64,000 bases of DNA from Gymnorhina tibicen (taxonomy: Eukaryota; Chordata; Aves; Passeriformes; Artamidae). Positions 34,754-49,700 of this stretch are shown one piece after another. The translations under genes and the position numbers were made by a program. The stretch is from assembly GCA_013399875.1 (NCBI GenBank), contig VXAZ01000587.1:790617-854616 (forward strand), written 5' to 3'. The notes beneath the pieces are model-generated. The model was not told the origin of the DNA, did no database searches, and worked only from the letters and a program-made list of their open reading frames with translations. Position 1 is the first letter of the stretch; the number at the start of each line of letters is the position of its first letter.

Positions 34754-37700
34754 GTAGGTGCGGGGCCGGCCCCGGCCCCTCCCGGGGTGCCGCGGCGCGG
34801 GCCGGGCAGCCGGCGCACATCTGCCTGCGTGTGAGTGTGTGTGTGTGTATCCATAGCCGGAACCCCTGGAGCTCCGGGGGTGCGAGAGCTCCCCGAACCC
34901 CCTTGGGGCTGCCCGTACCGAGGAGCGGTTTGGGCTGGGGGGCGCCGGGCTCCGCCTGCAGCACCGCGGGGTAGCGCCAGGGCTCGGGGCGCCAGCCCCG
35001 CCACCCTGCCAGCCCCCCCGCGGGACCGGGTCCTCTGCGACCTGCAGCCGTTCTTCACCTCTGAGCGGACGATGCTTCGTGAGGATGAGCCGCAGCAGTG
35101 TCGAGGTTGCTAATTTACCTTCTAGGAAGGCCTTAGATAAAGGCACGCTGCGGGCTTGTGCGTTCCTCCCGCATCCCGCGCCTCTGCTTTGCATAAAGCA
35201 GGATAATGGTGATGCCTGGAGCCCACAGCATGCCCTTTCCATCAGCTGTCCTCTCTCATCTCCCCCTTGAACCTTTTGTGATGTCCATCTTGCTCTCAAG
35301 TGGGCTGTCTAACTGTCTAGTACTAGTATGAGTGAGCCCAAGCATACAAGAGTTTAATTTCTGATGAAACATTGTGGCATATGCTTAGCAGAGAGGTTTT
35401 TTGAAAGCCTAAATCTGCGTCAGGCAAACTTTTCTCAGTTCTAATGGAACACCTTTCCAATGCAAAAATAGTTGTGAAGTCAGTTGAAAGGCATTGCGTG
35501 CATGTGCAGTTGAAAATCTAGTTCACTGTAAAGGTGAAAAGTTTGTAATAAAGTAATAAAAAAGAACTTTCCTTTCTCAGGTGATCCAATGTGCCTTTTC
35601 AGCCCATAGCCAGATTTTTTCTCTTGTCAGACAGAGGACAAATGTAACAAAAATTGTATTAAATTACGTATGCTTCTGTAAGGGATGTGGGCTACTTTCT
35701 TCTTTCCCCCCCCATTTCCTCAAAAAGGAGCTATTACAACTTTATTGTTAGAGGCCTTGATGAATATGCTTTAATTTCTTGCTAACTTCCTCATAGTTCT
35801 ATAGTACTTTTTACCTATATTTGGATTTACAATCTTGGCTTTTTTAATGCTTGCCTGATTGAAAAAGGTTTATGTTTTTAGGTTCGCGTGATGCAAAAAT
35901 GGATGCAAGCTGTCAGCACTGTTTTACATGGATCTGATTTTGTAGGATCAGATTCTCTTATTTCATTTCCTTATACCTTGTCACAAAATAAATAGTTGGA
36001 CAGAGCAGATCCAAAGTAGATGTGACAAGATCTAGGTGATGAGAAGGATGTACAGTAAAGTTTGAGGGACTAATCACAAGCAATGAAAGATGATAAGGAA
36101 AAACATTTATTAGAAGGTGCCTGTATTCTTTAGGGTGTTTTAAGAACCTGTGTTGTTATAGAACTCTGAGTTAATAGCAAACTGATAAACACCATTTTTT
36201 GCTCGGTGGCACAGAGTATGGCATCCAGCACACTGTGCTGACTTGGTGGAAGTTAGAGGCACCTTAGCTGAGGATAAAATTTCTTTGCTGTATATAACTG
36301 TTACTCTAACCTGTGCTGTTTAGACAGTAAAAATAGTGCACCCAGGGATGATATTTCAAGTGTTAATTATTTTTGGAATCTAAAATGGGTTAGGGTAAGT
36401 ACTTAATCCTGTGAGTTGGTTCTTGTGCTTAACAGAAGCCTGACAAATTTTATGTACATTGCAATAATTCTTTCTTTTATTGTATATTATCTATGTATAT
36501 TATCTATTATATATCTGCTTAGTAATCTGCAAATCTAGAGGTAATGTCAATATAAATTTTAGGTATTCTGTATCTTAGTCTTTTTGAATATTGCAAACAG
36601 GAATGAGTGCCCCCGGGAAGCAGATTCTTAACAAGGATGTAATAATTTGCCAGATGAACTGAGATAAAGACAAAACAAATTATTCATTTGGTTTCTTGTT
36701 AGACCTTTTTTTGTAACCCTGATTTTAGGCTGAGTACAGAGTTCCCAAATTGCTTGGAGGACAGTAATTTTGATAATTGTTGGGTGAATCCTGCTGGATA
36801 TTTCCAGTTTAGAAGTTTGAGCACTTTCTTAGGTGTGGTACTGTACTGTACAATGTGAATAAAAATAATTGTCATTCTAACAGACAAGGTTGGAACGAAT
36901 TCTTTGGAAGGACAGATGGAAAACATATTTTGAATGTACAGGAACCGTATATACATTATTCATTGTAATTGGAGGACTGAAACACTAAAAATATGATTTT
37001 ACAAGAAGACATAGTATTTTTTTAACTTGTTCATCAGTACAAATGCATTTGGGACTCTGATAATTGTAATACAAGTCATAACAGATGCTGGGAAACTTTT
37101 ATTTTCATGTTATTGCAGTTGACTAAGACTTTCTTTTCATTTTGAAATGAACTCTTGCTCTGACTGTAAGGCACATGGGGATACATTTTTTGAGAAAACC
37201 CTTTACACTTATTCTTTTTGTGTGTTTGATTATAATGACTATTGGAAGTCTTCTGGCATTTGAAAGTATTGAGGTTAGTCTGTGTGAATTGTGGTCTTGT
37301 ACGTTAAAATGAAACCTAAGATCTGTTTCAATTCTCATGATTTTTCCTGCTTAACATTTTTTACTGCAATCTGTTGACTGCAGGAGATGTTTGCTTTCAT
37401 CTGTGTGACCTTTGCCTCATTGTTTATGCCAGTGAGCTGTCTGAGTGTAGAATGTGATTCTAGAAGCATATTTTAATTGTAATAATTATAAATTATTTGG
37501 AAGTGCCTCTTAGGCTCTCAGTTTAAGACTTTACCCTTGCTGCTCATGTAGTTTGAATCAATCCTACTATGGAGGCACTAGGGGTGAAGTCTTTTCATAC
37601 CCTCCGTGTTTGGCCTATTGCAATGTGTATTTATGTGCTGGTGCCTGATGCCTCTAAGTGATCAGAAAGCAATCAGAGCAAAGGCAGTAATTATTAAAAA

Positions 37701-40700
37701 ATATAACTAGACTCTCTGGTCATGGAAATGTTGCTGGAATTCATTGTGATGAGAATATTAGTCACATATTAATTATTATTATTGCAAGTTAAATTAAGCT
37801 GCTAATGAGACACTTGTCCAGATCTGCAGAACTTCATCACAGATGTTACTGTATTGAGTTATAAGGCATCAAGCCATTACCCTGCTACCCCTTAAGCACC
37901 TAAGGATGCAGTGTCAACTTCTGTAAGAAAGAAACCCTACAAAACTGGCCATGAATGGGAAGTTCTTTCTAAACCATATCTACTTGAAGGCAACCATTCA
38001 CATGTCTTTCAATCATTTGAACATAAAGTAAAAAATAATTTACTGGTGATTTGGTTGGTACTTGTCTGAGTACAAGAAGCATCATACTCAAAGATCTTAG
38101 AATTAATTAGGAGTTCTCATTTTCTGATGATGCTAGATGACTTCGAACACTAATGAGTAGCAGTCAGTTCTTAATCATATTTTAAGCAATGTTTGTCATG
38201 TTTATCAGTCTCTTCTCAGTATAATGGCCAAAGAAAGCAATGATTTGCCTAACAAATAGCAGAAATTTTGAAAGAAGTGAAATTTCTTCAAGATAGCTGA
38301 ATTCTGACATGTTTCTAATTAGGAGACTAATTAAATGTATTTTTGCAAGAATGATTTAATTTCTTTGTTTTTATTAAGTTGAAATGATAGCGAATATTGC
38401 AGAACAAAATAGTTGGCTCCAGAATGATTCATAAAAGTCTTGGATTATAGGTATTCAACAGGGGATTGAGCTTTTTGGGCCAATTTCTTTTGGTTATCTC
38501 AAATGAAGACCCCAGGTTTACTGATATGCTTCCCTGAGTAAACTTGGTTGGATTTGACCCCTTTTATACATCAGTGCTCCCTGAAATAGAATAAACCTTG
38601 TAAATCTATAACTTAATTCTAGTGTTCAGCTATATAATTAGGGCTTCTGGTTTTCGTTTCAAACCAATATTTACCACTAAAAGCCTGCTGAGGAAAAGCA
38701 GACTTTCTGTCCTGGTAAATATTTGTTTGTACTGAAAAACCTCAAACATTTTTCTTGCTGCTTGTGGCCTGCACACCTCTGGGCAGCTGCGGGTGCCACA
38801 CGTTGTCAGTGTCACTCTGCGAGCGGGAGGCAGCCTGAATACTTGGAAATAAAACACTTAATTAAAAATACATGCAGCTTGCTGTAATACCCGATGTGCT
38901 GGAGCACTCACCTGGCTTCCAGGTGGCATCCTTCCAGTCCTCTGTGCCTATGGGGTAAAGCTTACATAGAGGATGAGGAACTTTTATTCCAGCACATCCT
39001 AGTGTGAAAACTGAAGTCTTTGGCAACTAAACATAGTGTTAATATTCTGCACCTCTCTGAATGTGTTTGCCAATGGTTGTGGTACTGTTCTTTTCTTATT
39101 ACACGATGCTTGGAAGTGAAATGAGTTGATAGCTATCGGCACTGTGCCTCATATATGTGTCTCCTCTCTTTTGGTATGATGTGATTTGATGTAGGTGTGA
39201 CTTCATGGAGCAGAAGAAAAACAGTAAAAAGCAAATAATCTTCAGGGCTCCGTAGTCCTTGTAGTCCCCATTTAGATATCCAAATTGTGTCATTTGGACA
39301 CCATCTCGTTAGAAGGCACAGCCTTAATCCGAATTCTGGTTTATCAGTTTTGGGGATAGATTTCTAGGCCTTTGTAGTTTATAGGGCAGAATTAGGACTT
39401 CATTCATTTTGGCCATGCCAGTGAAACCTGTAGTTAAAACTCTTGGGGAATACTGTTGTAGTCTCCCTTTCCCTGGGGAGGCTCTGAGGCACATGTGATT
39501 CTGTTACTGACAGCTTCACCAGTCTTCCTCTCTGTGATCTTTTCTCATATTATAGCGGGACACAAATGCTTTTGAAGCACCATGTGCCTCTCCTAAAATA
39601 TATTAGATAAATACTTTCTTGCCATTTGATGGTAGTAGGTCATAAATAGAGCAAACAGAGGAAAAAGGCTACAATAAACAGTGTAGCAGCATTCATGATG
39701 TACTGTATGAAACAAGATTGTTTTGGAACTGTTGTAAAATCGGCCTGGCAGACTAAGATGAAGCAGGTTTCCTATGACCCAGCACCACTGTGCCAAGGTG
39801 ACATGTTGAACATCAGGAAGGCAAGACTGGATGTAATTATTTTCCTTTCTTCCCCTCATTTATCTATTTATTCATTTTTGTCTGCATAGCTCTTGGCTGT
39901 ATCAGGCTGGCCTGATACACTGCCCCAGATGCTGCAGGAGCAGTCACAGCTGGCCTGTGGTGGCTTTTGTGTGTTTCACATCAGTATTGTCACTTTGTGC
40001 ACCATCACAGGAAGGTACCTTGCTGTCCTACATCCTGAGGGGTACTTTAAGGCTGTGACTTTATTGTGTGGCAGGTTACAAACAGATTAATCCCATAGCC
40101 CTTAGTGAGATGTTGTGGATTGTACTTTGTCTCTTTCTTTGTGCTCCAGGTAATAATTTTCTTTTGTGGATTTGTTACGCAATTGTCTAATCTTATGTGT
40201 GGTGGTGTCTTTCTGGAGACTTTCTGATCTGTGTCTTAGTGTTTAATTGAAATTTTATTGGCAGGGGTATACTGTCTTCAGAAACTGGAGGCATAAAGGG
40301 TTGGGGGAAGAACAGCACCTGCAGAAAGTGTGCCTTGTGGTGAAGTAGTTTGCAGTTTGCGGTGCAGGTTTCCTGACAGAATTGCTTCAAGGAGACAGAA
40401 GAAACTCTGGCTAGGCAGAGCTGCACTTTCCTCAATCGAGAGCTTACTGAAGATTCATAAAAGTAGACTTCTCCCCTGTTGTCAGCCAGCACAGGATACA
40501 TTTTTTGCTCAGTGTTAGTTCCACAAGTTGTTCTCCTGATTCAGTGTTGTCTGGGTCTGTTTGCCTTGGTCACTGGATAAGCTTCTGCTCTGTGTGCAGC
40601 TTCACACCGGTGTCAGAACCTTTGGGGCTGTGCTGGGCTTGAGGATGCAGACTTGAACTAAGCAGAGGGCTGCTCTGAGCTGATGTGGGAGCAAAGGGAG

Positions 40701-43700
40701 GATCTTTGGGTTAGAGCTTGGCAGGAACAGTCCATCTGTCAGCTTCACTTACAGTCATCCTTATCAAATAGGATTGCAGCTTCTGTTTCCCTGTATGCTT
40801 ATTTTCCTTTCCTGTGGTGTGTTGCTCAGCATTGCTGCTCACTTAGGACAGTCTTTGTCATTCATCTTCCATCCTGCAAACTTGAAAGTTCAGTGTATGA
40901 ACTTCAATACAGCTTTAGACAAGGGTGACTTTGAGTATATTCATGGACTGAGGAACTATTCTAACCTGTGATTGTTAGAATAATATTACCCTAAATGAAA
41001 GACCCCAAATATTTAGCTGTATGGATCACTAGGAAAACTTCCTCTTGGTAGAAATGTGGTAGACACTGGGTAATAGGAGGCCATCTCTACTTAAACGAGA
41101 CTTTAGGACCTTGATATCTTTGAATGTGCACATATGAAAATAGTAAGAAATGAATCATTAACTTTTTTTGTTTTGCAATGAGATTGACTCCCATCTCATC
41201 CTTCTTCTTCATCTCTCTAATGAGCCCTGAACATGAAGAGGATATAGAGGCACGTCTGTCATTTTGGTCTTGCTCCCCAGACTCAGTAAATATTTTTGTA
41301 GAATGGAGCAATTGTGGCCTGGAGTGTTTCTGATTAACCATTGCACTGTGCTGGGAAATACATTTGTAGCTTTTCGATCTTACATTTCTCTTTTGGTTGT
41401 TTTCTCATCCATTCTGACTTTCCCACCTAGTTTTATTTATTTAATATTTTAAAAAGGATTTCAGACCTACTGAACAGCCTCATTCATGCTAAGGCTGGTG
41501 TGCAGATAGAGGCATAAGGACAACCATTTGGTTTTTTGACATGTCAGGAAAGTTGGGCTCTTCTTTGGAAAGTACCTTGGGATATAAAATGTAGCCTGTT
41601 AAATTAAAACCTCTGCCTTCTGGTTTTGCTTATAGATCTTCACTGAAGTATGAAGGAGGTCTAGCTTTTATCTGGAAAAATATTTCCAGTGTTGACTTAC
41701 TGGAGAATCTGTTGTTTTCCTTTCTACTTCTCATTTTATGAAATGATTCATGACCATTATAGCCTCAGAAATACCAAATGAAAGCCACAGTTCTTTTGTC
41801 TACAGTCTTAATCATTTTCATCCTCTTTTTCAAGCTTCTCTCTCTCTCTCATGTTTTGCTGGAGGACATCAGAATATCCAGTGATGTTCAGCTGAGATTT
41901 CAAACTAGAATTTGTTTCCTTTCAGGAACATTATTTTCCTGTCTTTTCTTCTTCTTTGTTTTTCCCACTAATATTCTGTCTTTTTCTCTTCCCTGTGTAC
42001 AGAGTAAATTAGTGTCTGCTAGGGACAAGTTGAACTGAAACAGTGGGATCTGTATCAACAGGGTTTTCCTGTTTCCTTATGATAGATGTGCAGGTAACTG
42101 GCCTTTTGGAAGTGTGGAGTCACTGTTCCAGCAAGGAGAGAGACAAAGGCTAGAATAGTGTGTAGTGAAGGGAGGAGAAGAAATACTGGTAACTTACTAG
42201 AATAAATCTTCAGTATCCTAAGGGAGAGCAAATTAATAGCACTGCTTAACACCTAAGGGCGTTATGTGACGGTATTGATGCAAGTGGCAGCTATAGGAGA
42301 CTCCCTAAAGTATTGGGTGTCCTCCATAGTGGGGATGGTGGGTGGCACCAGCACAAACTGCAGCCTCCAGGGAATCCTCAACACGGGGCTGGCTGGCCTT
42401 GGGCTTGTCTGGCCAGTGTGCCCCATACCAGCCCTCGTGTTCTGCTCAGCTTGGGCAAGGGCTGGCGGAAATCCTGAGTTCCCTGTGTGCTCTCCCTTGG
42501 GAAACTGTTAGAGGTTTGCCTCCTCAATAACCATTAGTGGGCACATGGTGAGTGTGGGAAGTAGACCTGGAGGCGTGAAATGATCTCTCCCTGTTCCCCT
42601 GTTGGAAGTGACATCTGGACAGCTCAGCATTGCCTTAGCCCACAGTTACATCCATTTCCCATGGGATGTCATTTAGTGCTACCAGATAGAAAAGACTCCT
42701 TGTCCTCTGAGTACGTATTTTTAATTTGGTTTAGTGTGTGTGTTTGTTTTAAGAAAGTACCTGATGGATCCTTCCTATTTACCTGCTGCACTTGCCTGGC
42801 CTGGCAGATAGTTTCTTGTGGTGACAGACTTGTACTTTACATGTCTTATACAGCCATGTAGATGGGTTTTGAACTGGACCCGTTGACATTCTCAAGTGGA
42901 ACAATGAAGGAATACATGCCAGAAACGCGTCTGTCCCTGGCTATGAATGAGAACAATGCCTGGCTGTCAGGTTAGATGAGCGTGTCCCTGCAAAGGACAG
43001 AGTTGGATTTTCAGAGCAAGTGTGGAAGAATTCTCTTAATGTCAAATTAAGCTGTTGTTGGATTGCTGTGTTTAGCTGTCACAGTGTGATGGAGGTTAGG
43101 GTTAGAACAGTGTTCAGTGTTGCTGCAGGAAACTTGCATGTCGTTTTGAACTCTTGACTTGCACATAGGCCAGAGCCGAAGATACCCGTAGAGCTGCTCA
43201 GCGTGTTATTTTTTTAGTTGAACTGAGCCAGGATTCTGGGACAGCGGTATCCTTACTGTCAGAGTGAGAAATAGTTATCATATTAGGCTCTCTGCATGGC
43301 ACAGGCTTGCTTATTGCAGTGTAAAAATGAGTACATGAGATGCAATCCTCTGTACGTAAAAAATATATTTTGCTTAAAATGCATGCTTATTCTTTATAGT
43401 ATAATAGAAGCTAAATTTTGTGTTTGTTCCAGAGTGTACCATAGTTTCGTAGGTTTTCCTTTTATACAATTGAAATAAATAGTTTTAAGGGTTCTCTTAA
43501 TGATCCTCACTGAATGGTTAAAAGGGGCACAGTGATCAAAAATCCCATTTTTATAATATTTAGCTAAACAACAGGAAAAAAAACCCTGTTTAAACTATTT
43601 GAGGTACCTGGAAATGAGCCTTACGCATGCTAAACGCAGCCCTGTGTCTGTGTTTTTGGCTCTGTCCAACGCGCAGTTAAGTTTTTCACTTTGTGGGTGT

Positions 43701-46700
43701 ACTTGCTGAAAGTGGTGAGCTCAAAGCGCAGCCGGGCTTCTCCCTTGGGGCTTGGTGCCCGGTGCTGTGTCAGGGTGGCTGCCTGTCATGTGCTGTAGCT
43801 GGTACTGCTGCATCCCACTAGGAACCAGATCTGCCCTTCCCAGTTCTGCTTTGCTCGCTGCTCCTTGGAGGAGGGGGTAGGTGCCAGCACAGCTGAAGGA
43901 GGTGCTTGAGATACTGACCTCTAATTTATGCATACTTGGCTTCTGTCATTTAAGTGAGGAGGGATCTTGGAAGGCCATATGGTCCAACCCCTACTCAGAG
44001 CACGGTGAACTTAAATCAGGCTGCTCATGGCTGTGTCCACTAAAGTTTGGATTATCTCTAGCCATGGAAGTTCTTGATTCTGTGGGAAAGCTGAGTAAAA
44101 CTCCAGGGGAGTCAGCAGAGCTGAGCCACTCTGAGCATTTAGTGTTTACTCTGAGACACTGAGAGGCTTAGGTAGGTACATAAAGCTGGTTTACAGCAAA
44201 AGGTATAGATCTGATTTCGTGTCTCTTGAAACCTACTAGTAAAAACTATTCATCTTCACATTCTGGAGCCTTAACTACTATTTCTTATTACATTGGTTGG
44301 ACTTAGACAAGCACATTTTTAAGACGAGCCTCTCATTTTCTCAGGTGGAGTTTGTCATTCTTTTTAACTCCCCAGTGCAAGCATGGAAGCATCACTCCAA
44401 TTTTATGTGGAAATTATCAGTAAATAGTACTGGGTATAGTTTTAGCAGCTACCAGAGTTACCCACATAAGAAGAAAAATAGGCAAAGGCTTCTCTAAAAA
44501 TAACCATTGGCTGATGATATTGCTTTAAATTGTATTTTTCTGCCAGAAAACTGTGTCCCTACATTATGTTAAACATATGCTAACCACTGCAGCCAAATAG
44601 TTAATAGAAGTTGTTCACGAAACATTCTCTTGCAAGGAGGAATCCCTGTGTATTTTCCTAGGGAGAGGAAAACTGAGTTGAGGGAGCGATGAGAACCCCT
44701 TCCCAGTATCCCTGCGTCTCAGCTCAGCTCTGACTGGTGATCAGCTGTTCCTCTTGCTCTCTCAGCTGCTCTCTGCCCGCTCCGTCTGGTCTCGGTCTAA
44801 TTTATTTGAGACCCGTGCTTTGGGTTTGATTCAGCGCGGATTACGCCAGCGTTGGCCGGTGCATGGCAGTGCTGCTGACAAAATTTCTGCCTGAAGCCTC
44901 GCTCGCAGCAGTGCCAGAAACTCTTCCTCCCATGGGAGTTGCAGATGGGCAATGCTTTCTTCCGGAGAGGGCTGTAATTTCCTCGAGGGGTCACAGGCAG
45001 GGCAGAGTGGGGATGTGCAGAATTAGCCCTCCCCCCGGCAGGCTGCAGCACGGGGCTCCGGCCGTGCCTCTGCCGGGACCCCGGAGAGGACGGTCCCAGT
45101 GCCGGAGGCGTCCCTGCCGTTCCCGGCCTGGCTGTTCGCTGCTGCCGGCTTCACACAGGGCTTTTGAACATCTCCCTCACTTCCCCGGCTGTCACGTACC
45201 CTCGCTGCCCGGTTATAGCTGATAAGAAGACTCTGCCAAGCTTAGCATGATTTGCTTCTCATTATTTTACCTCTGTGTGCCCGCTCCGCAAACCCACCCG
45301 CAGTGCCTGGGTAATGGCTGCAGGTCGGGGGAGCCGGGCAGCCACGCATCCCTGCTGGGACAGGGCTCTAGAAGCACGGGAGGGGCAGACCCAGTCGGTC
45401 CTTTCCGTGGGTGCCATCGGTATTGCCCCGCGGAGAAAGGAGACCTTTTCTGTGAGAGCTGTGCTGCATCCCTGCGCTGGCCGGGGCAGGACCGCGCGGG
45501 TCCATCTCGAGGAGCCGATGCTGCGGTTCTGCCCGGCTCATTCCCCACGCGCTGGGAAGGGGAAAGGACAGACGAGGCTTTACTTCCTTATGGGGTGTAG
45601 GGCCCCCGTGGCTGTTTCTGAAGAATATCTCCTAGTTTGGTGCATGCAGGTGCTGTCAGTATCTAAGCAAGCCTATAATTCTCAAGTGTAAGTTCTCAGA
45701 GTTTCCAGATGAACCTTTTTCTCTCTGCTGTTCCAAGATTTTCTAGTTGATGACTCATGTCTAAGGGCTTTTGATAATTCAGCTCACTTTGCTACTGAAT
45801 TTCTACTTGCGTGTCATTAATCAAAGACATATCTTGTTTACTTTGGACATCTTTGATGAAACTCGGGGCATCAGCCATCCTGTCTCTCAGCACCATACCA
45901 TTACAGAAGTCCTTTTATACTTTACAAGTTCATTAAGTGACTCTAAAATAAAATGAAAGACTTGTCTTTTTATTTATTTATTTATTTTTAATTGCAATGG
46001 TAACAGCTTTGTTCTGAGATTTTCTCTTCCTTCTCTGGGCTTTGGAGTGAAAGGAAGGTGCTGTAGTGGTTTGAGGGTGTATAGATATGTTTTTGCTTAT
46101 TTTATCATTACAAATCAGATTATATAACTGAATTCTGTTTGTAGTGCTGTTCAGGAAAACAGATTTATAAGAATATAAACCACTTCTTTAGTATTCATAG
46201 CTTATAATATCAGCAGGAAAATATACTCTATTTAACACAAAGTGGGTAACTGTTTAAAGTATGATAGAGCCATGATAGAGCCTTTACAATTTGATTTTAC
46301 ATGAGGTAAATTATTTATTATTGCCTTGAATACTTTATTTATTTATGGGGATTTATTGCTATAGTGTCTGATCACCTCATAAATATCAATGAATTTAAAA
46401 TTAATTATTTTCAAAGTAATTTTTCAAATATGCACGATTTATGAACACTCCCTCTGTCTCAAAGAAGCATTTAGACTTTAATGTAGGTTTCTTTTATAAG
46501 CTAGACAGCAGCTTTCTGACGAAAAAGTGTTCCACTGGAAAATGCACTTGTCAGGCTCAAACTGTTCCATGGAAGTACAGTTTGATGACCTTTTTTTTTT
46601 TTCTTTTTTTTCAAAGCTAAGCACACTGCATCAGAGTTGGAGCCTCCTGAGTGTATGGCTTAGCCTACCCTGTGGACAGCTTCAAGGCTCTCAGGGTCTC

Positions 46701-49700
46701 TGACTTCATGGTTGCTGGCACATCTAGGTTTTCCGGAGTCCCAATTTGGAAAAAGAGTTTTAAAACCAGGTTTCTCTGTGACACAGAAATCTGCTCCTGA
46801 CTCTTAACGTGGACCAGATGGTCCCCAAAGCCACGTACTTGCTGAGACTGAAGTTTGACAGAGTACATAAACAGTGCTTTATAGTCAGCCTTCTATAGAT
46901 CCTCGCCAAGTGGAATCGGAAGTGGGTGGTTTATGCCTGTAGGTTGTAACAGGTAGCAACAAACCCATTCTATCTGTCTTAGTAAGTTCCATTATTTCTT
47001 CTGACTGGAGAAGGTGAAAAGCAATCTCACTTGTCTGCTTGCCAGTCTTACTTGGCAGATGATTGTGGAGCAACATTTGGCATTGATGAACAGGGAACTC
47101 TAGGAAAGTTACATGGTTATGGCCCTGCAGGGAAGTAGCTGACATTACTAAAACTGAATACGCTGGAATGAAATGAATAAGACTTTGAGTCTGTAACATC
47201 AGCTACAGGAAGGGAAAAGGACCCTGCAACAAGTCCAACTGTGTTGCTTACATTCACCTCAGTTTCTACTTTGTAATTATCCAAAACCAGTTGGTAGTGG
47301 TAGTGCTTGCTTTGAATTAAGTAGTTTCTGGCCAGAGCTGGAAAGAATAGGTGTCACTGAAATTGGTGTAATCAGAATACTTGAAACCGCATTCGTGATG
47401 CATATCTCTAAATAAATACAGTATATAACTTTTGTTAGTTAGAAAATGCGCATAAAGAAATGTTTGTATATATTGAGATTGTTTGTCTTAAATTGTGCCA
47501 CCATAATGAAGTAACTATTGTTCGCTTAGACATTGCAATACTAGGAATGAAGAACTTTCTGAAAGACCAAGAGCAAAATAATAATTGGAAACCTTTCCTA
47601 AAACAGTAAACATTTAAATCTGTCTCTAATCTGTATACAGTATTTCAATAAAGAGTTCCTAGGAAGTTTGTAGCCAGTTCTAGCTGCATTAATCTATTGA
47701 GTAATTGCTCGAAATATTAATAGAGGTTGTAAAATTTTTTCCTCTGCTAAGATTATTAAGCATAAAACAAAAGAAGGAACATCTTCTCATTTTTGAAACT
47801 GTTCTTACTGGCTTTATTTGCATGGATAGATGCATTAAATAAATAGGACAAGATAGATTTAAAAAAATCTATTATCTATGAGGGACATAGAATCATTTCA
47901 CCTTTTCTATTTTACCAATAAAATCATGATAGGAATAATGTCATGTCCCGTCAGCTTTCATTATAAACTCTAGTAATAAAGTTATTTGACAGGGTAAAAT
48001 GTGTATGAGAGGAATGGGTTGGAAAGAAAAATTCCTGTGGATACATCATTTAAGGAGAGCAGTAGGCCCCTCATACTCAATTCAGAGGACTGTATTGCTA
48101 CATACATCCCCACCTTGATTATTTTTGGTAGTAAGTAATTTTTCCTAATGAAGAATTAACACGTTTTGACTCATTTATTTGGCTAATATTCTTGTTGGCA
48201 CGTTTCACTCATACATACATAGTTTTGTTTATGGACAAAACAGGGAACTGTAATAGTGCTTTAGAGTAAAGAAGAGAAAGCAACAGGAAGCTAAAAAATT
48301 ACCACTCAAAGAGCACTAGATTTAATTTGTGCTTATTAATGATCTGGATGGGATCCCTCATTTTGTATTTAAGTGTGAGTTTTGCTCAAAAAACCTGTAT
48401 GGTTACTTCTTCAGATACGGAGTGATGTGAGGCAAGGTTTGCCCATTCTATTCCTGTTGTTAAGATGCTACTGATTTGATTTTGTGCTTGTAACGTAATC
48501 TTTAATTTGTATAAGTGTTTGTTACCTAAAAACCCCAACAGCTACAGGCTAGAAACATACAACACTTCTAAATGTAATTACTGAAATGTATATTTCAGTG
48601 ATCTACTTTTTCCGTTTTATGCCTCTACTTTTAAAACATATTTCTGAGTAAAAATAAGAATTCATCCTTTTTTTTTTTCCCAGACCAAATGTGTGTGGAT
48701 CACGTTACAATGCCTACTGCTGCCCTGGGTGGAAAACTTTACCTGGTGGAAACCAGTGCATAGTCCGTAAGTTAATCTAGTCATGTGTTTATCTTTGTCC
48801 TTCTATGTTTCAGGGTGTTTTTAATTGTACACCAGAACTGAAATGTGTTTCTATATGTTTTCAATAGCAGCTGTACATGATTGCTTTACCATTTAAAATA
48901 TATTAAGCTAATATACAAAGTTTTGTGGGCTACAACACAGTGATGTGATACCAGTATTAAACAAAAGATTAATCTCATCCACATGTTCTGTTTAAGTCTG
49001 TGGAAAAGGGTTCCAAGGGGCGTGTGAACTCTCGGGAATGAGTGGAATATGTTAATCTGTTTAAGTTAATGGAAGAAGGCAACAGCATCAGGCCAGCAAG
49101 CACATTTTATCTGCTTCTTTGGACCACATCCCTGAAATATGTATGTAGGGATATAATTACATGCATACACCATAGTGCTATACATGCATATTCATGTGTA
49201 GTACAACAGCGTACCAGAAATAACTCCTAAAGGCACTTGGCCCAAGGCTGATAAGACTCCTTCCAGAGGTCCTGCAGCAATGTGCTATCAGATGGGAATT
49301 ACTGCTCCTGCGTGTGTGGGGTGCAGAAATAAAGGAAGCATTGTAACGTTGCCTCAGTGCCATCCTTCCTCCAAGAGTAGTCTGGTAAAATGGACAACAG
49401 TTTCACTTTTCCGAGGAAATCTCCCCGTATCTAGTGTGGCCTGTGGCATGTTCCCAGACCTTTTCATAGCAGATGGTGAAGGTCTAGGTCTTAGCTGCCC
49501 CCTATAAAGATGCAGATGAACAGGAGGAACTGTTTTGGGATCTGTTGTATGCAGTTCAATGAGTTTGTGGGTGTTTATGTTATGGTACTGAATTTTCTAT
49601 CAGGTGTTTTTTTATGTGTTTGAGGTTTTTGAGACATATTTTAAAGGCATTTATGTTTTCTTAATAGCAATCTGCAGACATTCCTGTGGGGATGGATTTT

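Larger units (their letters stand above)
33690..35120 (+). promoter_or_regulatory. FBN1: CpG island: FBN1 promoter and first exon region
   Basis: GC content and CpG density rise abruptly near 33690 and fall near 35120, in otherwise AT-rich DNA. The island contains GC boxes (GGGGCGGGCC at 33959-33968, GGGCGGGC near 34062, GGGGCGGGC at 34253-34261), a TCTCGCGAGA element at 34045-34054, a 55-base polypurine tract and a CGG repeat at about 34202-34216, probably in or near the 5' UTR. No TATA box is evident. Transcription start and any non-coding first exon cannot be placed because of the gap at 34278-34649. The + strand orientation follows from the coding exon at its right side. Confidence 0.88.
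34754..48683 (+). other. FBN1: large FBN1 intron (about 13.9 kb)
   Basis: It runs from the donor at 34754 to the acceptor ending at 48683. No other gene is recognised. It contains the tail of the promoter CpG island, a GT-rich run at about 34830-34850, AT microsatellite-like sequence at about 36478-36515, an old CR1 fragment, an internal CpG island and TTTA repeats at about 45970-45990. Confidence 0.85.

Noticed and set aside
34003..35299. Several long open frames on both strands crossing the N run
   Set aside because: They are open only because unknown bases cannot contain stops. The real frame is the one ending ALKG before the donor at 34754.
44863..45691. Overlapping open frames of 93-138 codons in the intronic CpG island
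   Set aside because: GC-rich DNA has few stops. The predicted proteins are Arg/Pro-rich without a recognisable domain and occur on both strands.
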